From: Planctomycetota bacterium
Lineage (GTDB): Bacteria; Planctomycetota; UBA1135; GCA-002686595
Assembly: GCA_022446815.1 (NCBI GenBank)
Contig: JAKVCD010000026.1
Coordinates: 32,536 to 96,535 of the forward strand
DNA: 64,000 bases
Reading direction: 5' to 3'
The position numbers and the translations under genes are program-made. The notes under the pieces were generated by a model. The model searched no databases and was not told the origin of the DNA. It saw nothing but the letters and a program-made list of their open reading frames with translations. Positions 1 through 8,276 of the stretch are shown piece by piece (within the stretch, counting starts at the first letter, position 1; each line of letters begins with the position of its first letter).

Positions 1-49
1 ATCCAAGCGCGTGAGAACATGATGGGCGGCTTAAGAGCCGACCAAAATT

Positions 50-829
50 CTAGCGACTCGTCCGCTCGAAGACGGCGAGGACTGGGCGATGGTCTGAAGC
101 CAGGGGCTCAGAGATCACCCGGGTGTCCACGAGCTGCCATCCTGGGAAGTGACTCCACATCACGTAGTCGATGCGGCGCTGAGGAAGCTCTGCGGGGAAG
201 GTGGGCGCGGGGTCAGCTGGGATCGAGAAGACCTCGTCGAGGATGTCGAGGACCTCGCTCTTCGGTAAGGCGTTCAGGTCTCCTGCGAGGATGACGGGGA
301 GAGGGGCCTTCCTCGCGAAGTCGGCCACCAAGCGCGCCTCCTCCACGCGCGAGGGGTTGTCGCGACCGTGGTCGAAGTGAGTAGAGCAGACCAAGACAGG
401 GTCGTTGCCAGGGGCGACGACGACGCCGAGCAGCCCGCGCGGCTCTCGCAGTCCGGGCAAGCTGAGCCTCTGTACATCTCGCACCTTGAGCTTGGTCAAG
501 ATCGCGTCACCGTACTCGCCGCCCTGGTAGTCGATGCAGCGGTTGAAGAAGGGCTCCATGTCGAGGAGATAAGCGAGCTCTACCGCTTGATCGATTCCGC
601 CAGAGCGGATGGTGCGGCGGTCGACCTCTTGTAGGCACACGACGTCGGGGTCGGCCGAGGAGATCACGCCCGCGATCCGTTGGAGGTCGTACTCGTTGTC
701 GAGTCCTTCACCGTGATGGATGTTCCAAGACAGGACGCGCAAGCTGGCCGGGCCGAGCTCCGGTGTGGCGCAGCTCTGGAGGAGGACCGTGATCGAGAGT
801 CCGAGGGAGAGGGCCTGCAGGCTTCGCAT
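50..829 (-). CDS. Endonuclease/exonuclease/phosphatase (EEP) family lipoprotein
   Basis: Member of the DNase I/sphingomyelinase-like EEP fold, metal-dependent phosphodiesterases. Visible family motifs in order are LSWNIHHGEG near the N-terminus, CLQEVD (metal-binding Glu), STHFDH, LAGDLNALP (catalytic Asp/Asn) and the C-terminal SDHRPVLA (catalytic Asp-His). The chosen start gives a compact lipoprotein signal (MRSLQ, a hydrophobic stretch, then LLQSC), so the protein is probably lipid-anchored outside the cytoplasm. In-frame starts at 847 (ATG) and 859 (GTG) are possible and none has a clear ribosome site. It is divergent from the amidohydrolase gene at 921. The substrate (nucleic acid, phospholipid or other phosphodiester) cannot be told from sequence. 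Confidence 0.85.
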   Translation of the reverse strand: MRSLQALSLGLSITVLLQSCATPELGPASLRVLSWNIHHGEGLDNEYDLQRIAGVISSADPDVVCLQEVDRRTIRSGGIDQAVELAYLLDMEPFFNRCIDYQGGEYGDAILTKLKVRDVQRLSLPGLREPRGLLGVVVAPGNDPVLVCSTHFDHGRDNPSRVEEARLVADFARKAPLPVILAGDLNALPKSEVLDILDEVFSIPADPAPTFPAELPQRRIDYVMWSHFPGWQLVDTRVISEPLASDHRPVLAVFERTSR

Positions 830-920
830 AGACACAAAGCAACGCATCGGCGGCTTCACTGCAAGGGTCGGCTTCGCTCATCTCGTGGGTGAGCGCTGGC
901 GCTTACCTTAGAATCCAATC

Positions 921-2429
921 ATGAAGACGCTGCGAATCGAGGCGCTCCTCCTCCTAGCCTTAACGCAAGTCCAATGCGCAGCGGTGCCCGAGGTGAGGGT
1001 CGGACCTTCTGGGCTCTTGGGAGAGGGGACAGCGTTCGAGACGCCTTGGTTTGACCACCGCGGCGCAAAGGACGGACCGACGATCCTCATCACCGGCGGG
1101 ATGCACGGGAACGAGCCCGCGGGCGTGGCCGCTGCGGACGCCATCGCGAGCTGGACCGTGAAGAGGGGGCGCCTCGTCGTCGCTCCGCGTATGAACCCTC
1201 CCGCGCTCGCCGCGAGTCAGCGCCGGACCCCAGGCCTTGAGGGATCACTGGGAGACCTCAACCGACACTTCCCCACCGGGGGAGAGGTTTTCGAGGGGGT
1301 CGCGACAGATCTCTGGGAGCTCTTCGAGCAGGTTCAGCCGGACTGGCTCTTGGATCTTCACGAGGGCTACGCCTTCCGCAGGCTCAACCCAGACTCCGTC
1401 GGGAGCTCCATCATCTCCTGCGCCGATCCTCGTGCAGTGGAGCTCGCCGAGGCGATGATCGCCGCGGTCGACGCCACGATCGTCGAGGAGGACCGCAAGT
1501 TCACGCTGCTCCGAAACCCGATCGAGTCGAGCTTCGCGCGGGCCGCGTGGGAGAACGCAGGCGTACCCTCGATGATCCTTGAGACGACCTACGGCAAGTA
1601 TCCGCTGCCTGAGGGGGGAGAGCGTCGTTACAGCGTCTCTCATCGTGCGAGGCAGCACCGCTTGATGGTGCACACCTTCCTCACTGAGCTTGGCATGGAG
1701 CCCTGCAGCTCGGAGGTCCTGATTGACCCCCGCGTGACCGGCGAGCGGGTTCGCGTCGCGATCTACGACGACCTCGGCGCCTCCGTAGGCGGCGCGAAGG
1801 GGCTCGAACGCGTCCTCTCCGAATATGATCGTGTCGAGACTCGCCGCGTCTGTTCAGTCGATGTGGTCGCGGGCTCGCTCTCACAGTTTGACGTCGTCCT
1901 TCACCCCGGCGGCTCAGGGAGCGGGCAGGCGAACTCTCTGGGTGAGGCTGGTCGCGTGAGAGAGGTCGAGTTCATTCGTAGCGGCGGGGGCTATCTCGGG
2001 GTCTGCGCCGGAGGGTATCTCGCCGCCTGCAACTACCCGTGGTCCCTCGCGATCCTTGACGCGCGCACGATCGATACGAAGAACGGAAACTGGCGGCGCG
2101 GCCGAGCGGAGCTAGAGATAGAGCTGACTGCGGCGGGGCTCGGGCTCTTCGGAGACATGGACCCCAACTTCGACGTGAGGTACGCGAACGGTCCGATCTA
2201 CGCGCCGGGAGAGCGCGAAGAGATCCCCGACTACGAGACCCTCGCGGTCTACCGCGGCGAGGTGGCAGAGAACGGCACCTCGAAGGGGGTGATGCCTGGG
2301 ACGCCTGCGCTCATCCGCGGCCGCTTTGGGGCCGGACGAGCGGTCGCCTTTTCGCCACACCCAGAGTCCACTCAGAGCCTCCAGCACTTCATCCGAGACG
2401 CTGTGCTCTGGGCCGCGGGGAGGGACTGA
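921..2429 (+). CDS. M14/AstE-type zinc amidohydrolase fused to a BPL_N class I amidotransferase-like domain
   Basis: A 502-residue exported protein with two enzymatic domains. After a signal sequence (about residues 1-21, ending VQC) comes a succinylglutamate desuccinylase/aspartoacylase-like, M14-related domain (about 30-260). Its zinc ligands are seen in GGMHGNEPAG and LLDLHEGY, with DLNRHFP between them and a probable catalytic Glu in ILETTYGKYP. The second half (about 275-500) resembles the N-terminal domain of biotin-protein ligase (BPL_N), a class I glutamine-amidotransferase fold. It has HPGGSGSGQA, the nucleophile elbow GVCAGGYLA and FSPHPES, so Cys, His and Glu are all present. Each family is known separately; the fusion suggests a periplasmic peptide or amide hydrolase with two activities, substrate unknown. 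It converges on the PLP enzyme gene, 3 bp away. Confidence 0.8.
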   Translation: MKTLRIEALLLLALTQVQCAAVPEVRVGPSGLLGEGTAFETPWFDHRGAKDGPTILITGGMHGNEPAGVAAADAIASWTVKRGRLVVAPRMNPPALAASQRRTPGLEGSLGDLNRHFPTGGEVFEGVATDLWELFEQVQPDWLLDLHEGYAFRRLNPDSVGSSIISCADPRAVELAEAMIAAVDATIVEEDRKFTLLRNPIESSFARAAWENAGVPSMILETTYGKYPLPEGGERRYSVSHRARQHRLMVHTFLTELGMEPCSSEVLIDPRVTGERVRVAIYDDLGASVGGAKGLERVLSEYDRVETRRVCSVDVVAGSLSQFDVVLHPGGSGSGQANSLGEAGRVREVEFIRSGGGYLGVCAGGYLAACNYPWSLAILDARTIDTKNGNWRRGRAELEIELTAAGLGLFGDMDPNFDVRYANGPIYAPGEREEIPDYETLAVYRGEVAENGTSKGVMPGTPALIRGRFGAGRAVAFSPHPESTQSLQHFIRDAVLWAAGRD

Positions 2430-2432
2430 GCC

Positions 2433-3584
2433 TCAATCTAAGAGGACCTCGTGAGCGCGCGCAGCGACGTCTACGACGCCGATGAGATTCGCTCCGTCCA
2501 TGAGCACAGCGCGCTCCGCGAGGTTCACTGTCGGGCAGACGTGGCGTGGGACGAGCGAGAGCGCCGTCCCCCGCGGCGGTAGCTCTCCCTGGACGCGTAT
2601 AGGGAGGTGCTCCTCGTTGGGCTGGGTCGCTTCCCAGCGCGGATGTCCGAGGATGACGGCGACTGGGTCGCCAGCCTCCGCGGCGATCGCCTTCGAGCCC
2701 GCGTCGCAGGTCGCGAGGTCGCTGGTGGGATGACTCACGACTCGCGTGAGCACGGTCGCTGCGGGCAGGAGGTCGAGGTCTGGGTTCTCCTCCTCGGAGC
2801 GCTGATCGTGAAAGACGACCGTTCCAGGTGAGACGCGGTGAAGCGTCCCCTCGAGTCGAGCAAAGGGCTGATAGCTTGCTGCCTGGAGCAGGGCGGGCGT
2901 CCCGCTAGTGATGAGCTCGGGGATCACTCCGCCGGCTTCGAGCAGGCTCTCCCTTAGCTCGAGGAGCTTGTCATAGCCCGTGTGGATCGCGCGCGCTCTC
3001 GCCTCGAGATCGGCCTCATGCTGGTGACCATCGTAGAAGTGGAGGCCACGAAGGCGTGGCCCAGCGGCGGAGGCGAGCTCGTGGACTCGAGCTCTATCGG
3101 ACATCGGGACGCCGGTCCTGTTCATGCCCGGGTTGAGGTCAATAAAGACGCCGAGGGTTTCAGGGATGGAGTCTAGGAGGGAGGCGTCCTCGCAGAGCAC
3201 GGAGTAGCGGACAGCCTGGTGTCGAGCAGCGATCCGTCCTAGCTGTGTGAGCGCAGGGCCGACGTGCGGGTATGCGACGAGGACGTCTCCTCCTTCGACG
3301 CCTTGGCTGCAGAGGGTCGCGCCGAGTACGTCCGCCTCACGGGTCGTCGCACACTTGAACTGTCGAACCCCCGCGACGAAGAGCTCGTGCCAGACCTCAG
3401 GAATCTTGGTCGTCTTGACATGAGGCCGCCAGCGTTCAGGGTCGCCCTGAAGGTGCTCGAGGATGCGCTTGATGTTTCCACGGACTCGATCGAGATGAAC
3501 GATGAGGCAAGGGGTCAGCAGTCGCTCGAGGTCACTCTCAGCTGGCTTCCAGTGGGCTGAGTCGAGTTCGGAGATCCGAGGCAT
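2433..3584 (-). CDS. D-threonine aldolase / D-serine dehydratase-like PLP enzyme
   Basis: Fold-type III pyridoxal-phosphate enzyme of 383 residues, the usual family length. The alanine-racemase-like N-terminal barrel carries the Schiff-base lysine in PHVKTTK (about residue 57). The C-terminal domain has PRHVCPTVNL, whose His and Cys are the metal ligands of D-serine dehydratase/D-threonine aldolase-like proteins. Members cleave D-threonine to glycine plus acetaldehyde or dehydrate D-serine; which reaction applies here is not decidable. No signal peptide, so cytoplasmic. Its ATG lies only 14 bp from the divergent start at 3599, so the promoters must overlap coding sequence, or the 3599 start is wrong. 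Confidence 0.85.
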   Translation of the reverse strand: MPRISELDSAHWKPAESDLERLLTPCLIVHLDRVRGNIKRILEHLQGDPERWRPHVKTTKIPEVWHELFVAGVRQFKCATTREADVLGATLCSQGVEGGDVLVAYPHVGPALTQLGRIAARHQAVRYSVLCEDASLLDSIPETLGVFIDLNPGMNRTGVPMSDRARVHELASAAGPRLRGLHFYDGHQHEADLEARARAIHTGYDKLLELRESLLEAGGVIPELITSGTPALLQAASYQPFARLEGTLHRVSPGTVVFHDQRSEEENPDLDLLPAATVLTRVVSHPTSDLATCDAGSKAIAAEAGDPVAVILGHPRWEATQPNEEHLPIRVQGELPPRGTALSLVPRHVCPTVNLAERAVLMDGANLIGVVDVAARAHEVLLD

Positions 3585-3598
3585 GTCATGAGTGTAGG

Positions 3599-5998
3599 AT
3601 GGAAGCGACGATGAGGCTCATGAGACATCGCATGATGCTTGCCTCGGCGCTTCTGCTCTTCTCGCAGAGCGCTGCGGCAGAGGAGCCTGTCTGGAGCGAG
3701 TGGCGCTATGCCATGCCCTTCGCTCACTCCGGCGGAGCAGCCGTCGTCGGGACAGCGCACGCGCCAGAGGAGGGCCTGCTGATGATGGGCCTCGATGGTG
3801 AGGGGCCTGACTTGACGGCCTCTCTCCCCGGCGGACTCGGCGATGAGGACCTCCGCTGGGAGCGATTTCAGGTGAACGCCGCTCCAGACGGCTGGTTCGA
3901 CACAGGACGGATCGACTTCTTGCGGGAGCTGAAGGTCTCTTCGGTGAGCGAGGCATGCGCGTACATGTATCGGAGCGTGCGCTGTGCTCGGGACACCGAG
4001 GTCCCTGTCACTCTGGGGAGTGACGACTCGCTCAGGATCTGGCTCAACGGTGAGATCATCCACGAGTTCATCGGCGGGCGAGGTCTCAACATCGCTGAAG
4101 ACGAGGTGACGCTCCCGCTGAAGGCTGGCAAGAACCACATCCTCGTCAAGGTCGTCCAGTCTGGTGGAGCCTGGGGCTTTGGCGCTCGATCGGTGGACTA
4201 CCTTCACACTGGTGACCGCTTGCGCGCGCAGGGGGACATCAATGAGGCGATTGACAGAGGCGTTGACTGGCTTATTGGCGCCCAGCTTCGTGACGGCTCT
4301 TGGCCCTTCGAGCAGCATCGCTTCCGCAATGGGCAGACTGGGCTTGTCCTGTACGCGCTGCTTAAGTCCGGGGTCAAGTCAGACCACCCAGCGATCCAGC
4401 GTGGCTTCGCCTTCCTTGAGGGGCAGATGCCACGCATGACGTACTCGGCCGGCTGTGAGCTCTTGGCGCTGGCCTCCTTGCCAGGGAGCGAGGGTGTCGA
4501 GCGGATGGAAGAGATCGTCGACTTACTCTTTGATTGGGAGCGACGGGGCTTCGGCTATCCGGAAGGTGAGGAGGACCTCTCCAACACGCAGTACGCAGCC
4601 CTCGGCTTCCTCGCTGCGGCCTCTAAGGGGATCAAGATCCCGACCAAGTCTTGGCAGCAGCTCGTCCTATACACCCTGAACTTAGCGGACGGGGAGGGCG
4701 GCTTTGGCTACAGGCCGTCCTGGGAGGCGAACGGTTCGATGACGTCGGCTGGGCTCACAGTCTTGAGCCTCTCGCTGATGCAGCTAGGCGAGAAGGGCAA
4801 CCTCGCTGGCGCGAAGCGGCGCGAGGCGCGCCGCGCGATCGACGATGGCATCGAGTGGTTCGCAAAGAACTTCTCTCGTGAGCACAACCCGCACGGTGGG
4901 CAGCGCTGGCACCCGTATTACCTCTATGGAATCGAGCGGGTGTGCGCGATCGAGAAGATCGACATGATCGGAGAGCACCCGTGGTACTGGGAGGGCGCGA
5001 GCTGGTTTGTCACAAACCAGAACCCTGATGGGACCTGGCTAAGCGGCGGAGACGTCTACTTTCAGACGAGCTTCGCCCTCTTGTTTCTCTCTCGCGCGAC
5101 ACAGTCCATGACCGGGGGCTCTACGCACTCGTATGAAGACCTCTGGTGGACGAGGGACGCCGCGGCGGAGGTCCGACTGCGCGCGACAGGCGACACCCCG
5201 ATGACGGTCTGGTTGGATGACTTCGGCGAAGAGTTCGTTGGCGAGCACGAAGGAGTGCGCGTCGCGAAGGTGGAGTATCTCGTCGGCGGTGAGCTTGTCG
5301 GCGTGGTCGTGGGTGATGTCAGCAGGAAGTGGGACGCGGAGAAGTACGCCATCCGACACAGCTTCCCGAAGAACGGACAGTACGAGGTGATCGCGAGGGT
5401 TCACTACGTCCCAGGACTGCACTCCGACGCTGCCGGGGTCCAGACGCAGACGGTCGACTCACCGCCGCTCGGAGTAAGCGTGGACGAGGTCGCAGAGGAC
5501 TGGATGCTCGCCTCAGCTGAAGGTGACCTCCACAACTTGATGCCTGAAGAGGGCTTCGAGGTCAGCGCGACGAGCGTGAACATGAATGGGCAGGAGCCCG
5601 CCAAGGCGCTCGATCGTCACGAGTTCACCGCTTGGTTCTGTGCGGCGGATGACCTCGAGCCCACGCTGACGGTCGCGATCCCGCGCGCTGTGCGCGCTAA
5701 CCGAGTCATCATCGCTCAGGCCCCGCCCAACCCGCTGAACATCGGGAAGGCGGATTACGCGCAGCGGGTGAGCTTGCGGATCAATAAGACCAGCACACGC
5801 TATGAGGTCACAGCGCCTCAAGATCGCAGGGCGCCTACAGTCATCGACCTAGGTAAAGACGTGCGCATCAAGCACATGGAGGTCTTCCTTATAGATCGAG
5901 TGAAGGGGACAGACTGGCCTGGCCGCGCAGGTGTCAACGAGCTGCAGCTCCAGTACGTCGAGAAGGATGGTTCGCTCAGAGAGCGGAGGAAGAGATGA
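3599..5998 (+). CDS. Secreted prenyltransferase/squalene-cyclase-like repeat protein with C-terminal F5/8-like domain
   Basis: A 799-residue exported protein; the signal peptide follows a Met-rich start (in-frame ATGs at 3599, 3611 and 3623 are all possible). Residues about 130-200 form a beta-sandwich segment with LGSDDSLRIWLNG, as in PA14/GH-associated domains. Residues about 215-500 hold alpha-alpha-barrel repeats of the squalene cyclase/TED type (DGSW, GGFGY, NPDGTW motifs). A linker of immunoglobulin-like character follows, then a discoidin/F5-8-like segment (about 665-790). No DxDD cyclase motif was noticed, so terpene cyclisation is doubtful and a structural or binding role is more likely. 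It overlaps the PHP gene by an ATGA, indicating co-translation. Confidence 0.75.
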   Translation: MEATMRLMRHRMMLASALLLFSQSAAAEEPVWSEWRYAMPFAHSGGAAVVGTAHAPEEGLLMMGLDGEGPDLTASLPGGLGDEDLRWERFQVNAAPDGWFDTGRIDFLRELKVSSVSEACAYMYRSVRCARDTEVPVTLGSDDSLRIWLNGEIIHEFIGGRGLNIAEDEVTLPLKAGKNHILVKVVQSGGAWGFGARSVDYLHTGDRLRAQGDINEAIDRGVDWLIGAQLRDGSWPFEQHRFRNGQTGLVLYALLKSGVKSDHPAIQRGFAFLEGQMPRMTYSAGCELLALASLPGSEGVERMEEIVDLLFDWERRGFGYPEGEEDLSNTQYAALGFLAAASKGIKIPTKSWQQLVLYTLNLADGEGGFGYRPSWEANGSMTSAGLTVLSLSLMQLGEKGNLAGAKRREARRAIDDGIEWFAKNFSREHNPHGGQRWHPYYLYGIERVCAIEKIDMIGEHPWYWEGASWFVTNQNPDGTWLSGGDVYFQTSFALLFLSRATQSMTGGSTHSYEDLWWTRDAAAEVRLRATGDTPMTVWLDDFGEEFVGEHEGVRVAKVEYLVGGELVGVVVGDVSRKWDAEKYAIRHSFPKNGQYEVIARVHYVPGLHSDAAGVQTQTVDSPPLGVSVDEVAEDWMLASAEGDLHNLMPEEGFEVSATSVNMNGQEPAKALDRHEFTAWFCAADDLEPTLTVAIPRAVRANRVIIAQAPPNPLNIGKADYAQRVSLRINKTSTRYEVTAPQDRRAPTVIDLGKDVRIKHMEVFLIDRVKGTDWPGRAGVNELQLQYVEKDGSLRERRKR

Positions 5999-7230
5999 GC
6001 ATGAGGTCTGCTTGGTCACTGCTGGCTCTCTTAGCGGCGGCGTCATGCAATATGCGTGAAGATGCGCCTGCGCCCAGAGAGGGGCTCACTTATCTCAAGG
6101 GAAACACGCACTCCCACACCATCTGGAGCGATGGAAACGCTCCTCCAGAGATGGTGGTCGATTGGTACGACGAGCGCGGCTACGACTTCTTGTCGCTGTC
6201 AGAGCACAACGTCGTCGCGGATCATGAGCGCTGGTTCCCGGTCAAGGATGACGGGCGCCTCAGGCCGAGCGATATCGACGCGCTCACTGAGCGATACGGG
6301 ACTGAATGGGTGAAGGTTCGCCCGCGGGACGGTTTTACGGAGATGAGGCTCAAGACGCTCGGCGAGCTGAGAGAGCGTCTGCGGATTGAGCGCTCGCGCA
6401 TGATGCTCATCACCTCAGAGGAGCTCACGGACGACTATGAGGGCAAGCCCGTCCACGTGAACGGGATCAACGTTAAGGGTGTCATCCCGCCGCAGGGGGG
6501 ACGGAGCGTCCTCGAGACGATCGAGAACAATATGGGCGCAGTGGCGGCGCACGGGGCGGCGAACAAGCGCGCTGTCCTCTCTCAGTTGAACCACCCGAAC
6601 TTTGGCTGGGCGGTTCGCCCGGACGATCTCGCGCTCGTCAGCCAGAGCCGCTTCTTCGAGGTCTACAACGGCCACGCAGGGACGCTCAACTATGGAGACG
6701 ACACGCACTCGGGGATGGAGGCGATGTGGGACATGGCCTTGGCCTCACGCGTCATAGACCACGGGATGGGGATGCTCTTCGGGGTCGCTGCAGACGACAG
6801 TCACGACTACCGAGAGTTCGGGATCGGCAAGCACAACCCCGGCCGTGGCTGGGTGATGGTTCAGTCGGAGGAGCGCAGCCCTGAGGGGATCATCCGCGCG
6901 ATGAACCTAGGTCGTTTCTACTCCTCAACGGGCGTCTACCTGAAGGATGTGCAGTTTGACGGACAGACCATGCGTGTCTGGATCGAGAGCGAGCCTGGCG
7001 TACGCTACACGACCCGCTTCGTCGGGACGCGGCGCACACGGAAGGGCGCCATGCAGCCCTCAGAGATCTTCCTCTCTACAGAGTCGAACCCTGCGGCCTT
7101 CACCTTCCGGGGCGACGAGCTCTATGTGCGGGCCAAGATCACGAGCGACCGTCCGCACCCCAACCCTTACAAGGCTGGCGACAAGGAGTGCGCCTGGGTG
7201 CAGCCAGTCCGCGGTCCCTCAGGGCGCTGA
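5995..7230 (+). CDS. PHP-domain phosphoesterase-like lipoprotein
   Basis: A 411-residue PHP (polymerase and histidinol phosphatase) superfamily protein with a lipoprotein signal (LAAASC, Cys about 19). Metal-binding histidines appear in GNTHSHTIWSDG, SLSEHNV, QLNHPNFGW and DDSHDY, matching the order expected for the trinuclear PHP site. PHP proteins hydrolyse phosphoester bonds; secreted versions next to carbohydrate- or repeat-binding proteins are common but their substrates are unknown. Translation is coupled to the preceding repeat protein (start overlaps its stop). The gene converges with the MoeB-like gene with only 3 bp between stops. Confidence 0.85.
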   Translation: MSMRSAWSLLALLAAASCNMREDAPAPREGLTYLKGNTHSHTIWSDGNAPPEMVVDWYDERGYDFLSLSEHNVVADHERWFPVKDDGRLRPSDIDALTERYGTEWVKVRPRDGFTEMRLKTLGELRERLRIERSRMMLITSEELTDDYEGKPVHVNGINVKGVIPPQGGRSVLETIENNMGAVAAHGAANKRAVLSQLNHPNFGWAVRPDDLALVSQSRFFEVYNGHAGTLNYGDDTHSGMEAMWDMALASRVIDHGMGMLFGVAADDSHDYREFGIGKHNPGRGWVMVQSEERSPEGIIRAMNLGRFYSSTGVYLKDVQFDGQTMRVWIESEPGVRYTTRFVGTRRTRKGAMQPSEIFLSTESNPAAFTFRGDELYVRAKITSDRPHPNPYKAGDKECAWVQPVRGPSGR

Positions 7231-7233
7231 CCC

Positions 7234-8001
7234 TCAGGTATCACAGACCGCGCAGCCCGGGCGTCTGCTGACGCGGTGCTTGCGGAAGGTCATGGTGCGC
7301 AAGTCCATTGTTAAGAGCTCGCCGCTGAGGCTCTCGCCGACTCCAGCGATCAGCTTGATCGCCTCCATCGCAGCGAGGCAGCCGACCGTGCCCGAGACCG
7401 CGCCGAACACCGGAAACTCTCGCTTCCATGCGGGGGGTCTTTCGGGGAAGAGGCAGGCGAGGCAGGGGGTCTCGCCAGGGATGATCGTCGTGATCTGAGC
7501 TTGGAGCTCAAACATCGCGCACTCGACCATCGGCTTGGACTGGCGTACGGCCTCACGATTCATGAGGAAGCGCTCTTCGAAGAGGGGGGCGCAGTCGATG
7601 ACGAGATCTGCCTCGCCGACCCATCGCGCCGCGTTCTCTTCATTGATGTTCTCCGCGACAGGCACAATCTCGAGGCGTGGGTTGAGCTCGCGCAGCCTCC
7701 GCTCGGCGCTCTGGATGCGCGGCTTCCCGAGCTGTGCGTGAGTCATCAGGAGCTGTCGGTTGAGGTCGGAGGCCTTCACGTCTCCTGCGTGCGCGAGGAT
7801 CATGCGTCCGACTCCAGCCGCGGCGAGCTCATAGGCGACGACGCTGCCAAGTCCGCCAACGCGCGAGATGAGCACGGTCGCGCCCTTGAGGCGCTCCTGC
7901 CCCTCTTCCCCGAAGTCAGGCACCCAGGTCTGCCACTCGTAGGTCGCGCGCTCTTCGTCATTGAGCGGTCGCGGCTGGATCGGGAGCTCGCTCAAGCTCA
8001 T
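7234..8001 (-). CDS. moeB: MoeB/ThiF-type E1-like adenylyltransferase
   Basis: A 255-residue E1-like enzyme that would adenylate the C-terminal glycine of a MoaD/ThiS-type carrier. Visible: nucleotide loop RVGGLGS, arginine-finger region SDLNRQLL, and two zinc-binding pairs, CLAC (about 197-200) and CAVC near the C-terminus. Odd: the usual DCTDN segment after the nucleotide site reads DCAPLFEER, so the second Asp/Asn normally involved in Mg-ATP binding is replaced. It overlaps the MoaD-like gene by 4 bp, which supports partnership. It is the last gene of the ten-gene minus-strand operon. Sulfurtransferase activity is not evident (no rhodanese domain). The symbol is by homology; ThiF is an alternative. 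Confidence 0.82.
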   Translation of the reverse strand: MSLSELPIQPRPLNDEERATYEWQTWVPDFGEEGQERLKGATVLISRVGGLGSVVAYELAAAGVGRMILAHAGDVKASDLNRQLLMTHAQLGKPRIQSAERRLRELNPRLEIVPVAENINEENAARWVGEADLVIDCAPLFEERFLMNREAVRQSKPMVECAMFELQAQITTIIPGETPCLACLFPERPPAWKREFPVFGAVSGTVGCLAAMEAIKLIAGVGESLSGELLTMDLRTMTFRKHRVSRRPGCAVCDT

Positions 8002-8276
8002 CCCCCTGCGATTGGGGTCGCGACGAAGAGGGACGAGCCATCTCGCGCAGGGGCAGGCTCAGCCCAGAGGATGGGCTCCTCATCGAGGAAGAGGAGGATC
8101 GTGGGCTGCAGCTCGCCGCCGTCTGTGAACAGCAGCGCGCGAGCGGCCTCTGTGGTGGAGTCGGCGAAGGCGCGCAGGGCGTCTTGGGCTGTCGCTCCTT
8201 CGTTGAGCTCTCGCGTGTGTTCACTCGCGCCGGCGGCCTGGGCGAGTTGGGCGAAGCATTGGATCGTGACCTTCAT
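7998..8276 (-). CDS. moaD: MoaD/ThiS-like ubiquitin-fold carrier protein
   Basis: A 92-residue beta-grasp protein ending in ATPIAGG; the terminal Gly-Gly is the site adenylated and thiocarboxylated by MoeB/ThiF partners. The N-terminus (VTIQCFAQLAQAAG) fits the MoaD strand-helix start. The middle (LLFLDEEPILWAE) is less typical than in standard MoaD, so it may serve the molybdopterin pathway or another sulfur-transfer reaction. It overlaps modC by 4 bp upstream and the MoeB-like gene by 4 bp downstream. The Mo-uptake context favours molybdopterin synthase small subunit, although no MoaE is in the window. Confidence 0.78.
   Translation of the reverse strand: MKVTIQCFAQLAQAAGASEHTRELNEGATAQDALRAFADSTTEAARALLFTDGGELQPTILLFLDEEPILWAEPAPARDGSSLFVATPIAGG

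Noticed and set aside
1..49. CGGCT-TAAG-AGCCG hairpin (27-40) after the EEP gene stop
   Set aside because: Five base pairs only, without a T-rich tail on the minus strand; not distinguishable from chance.
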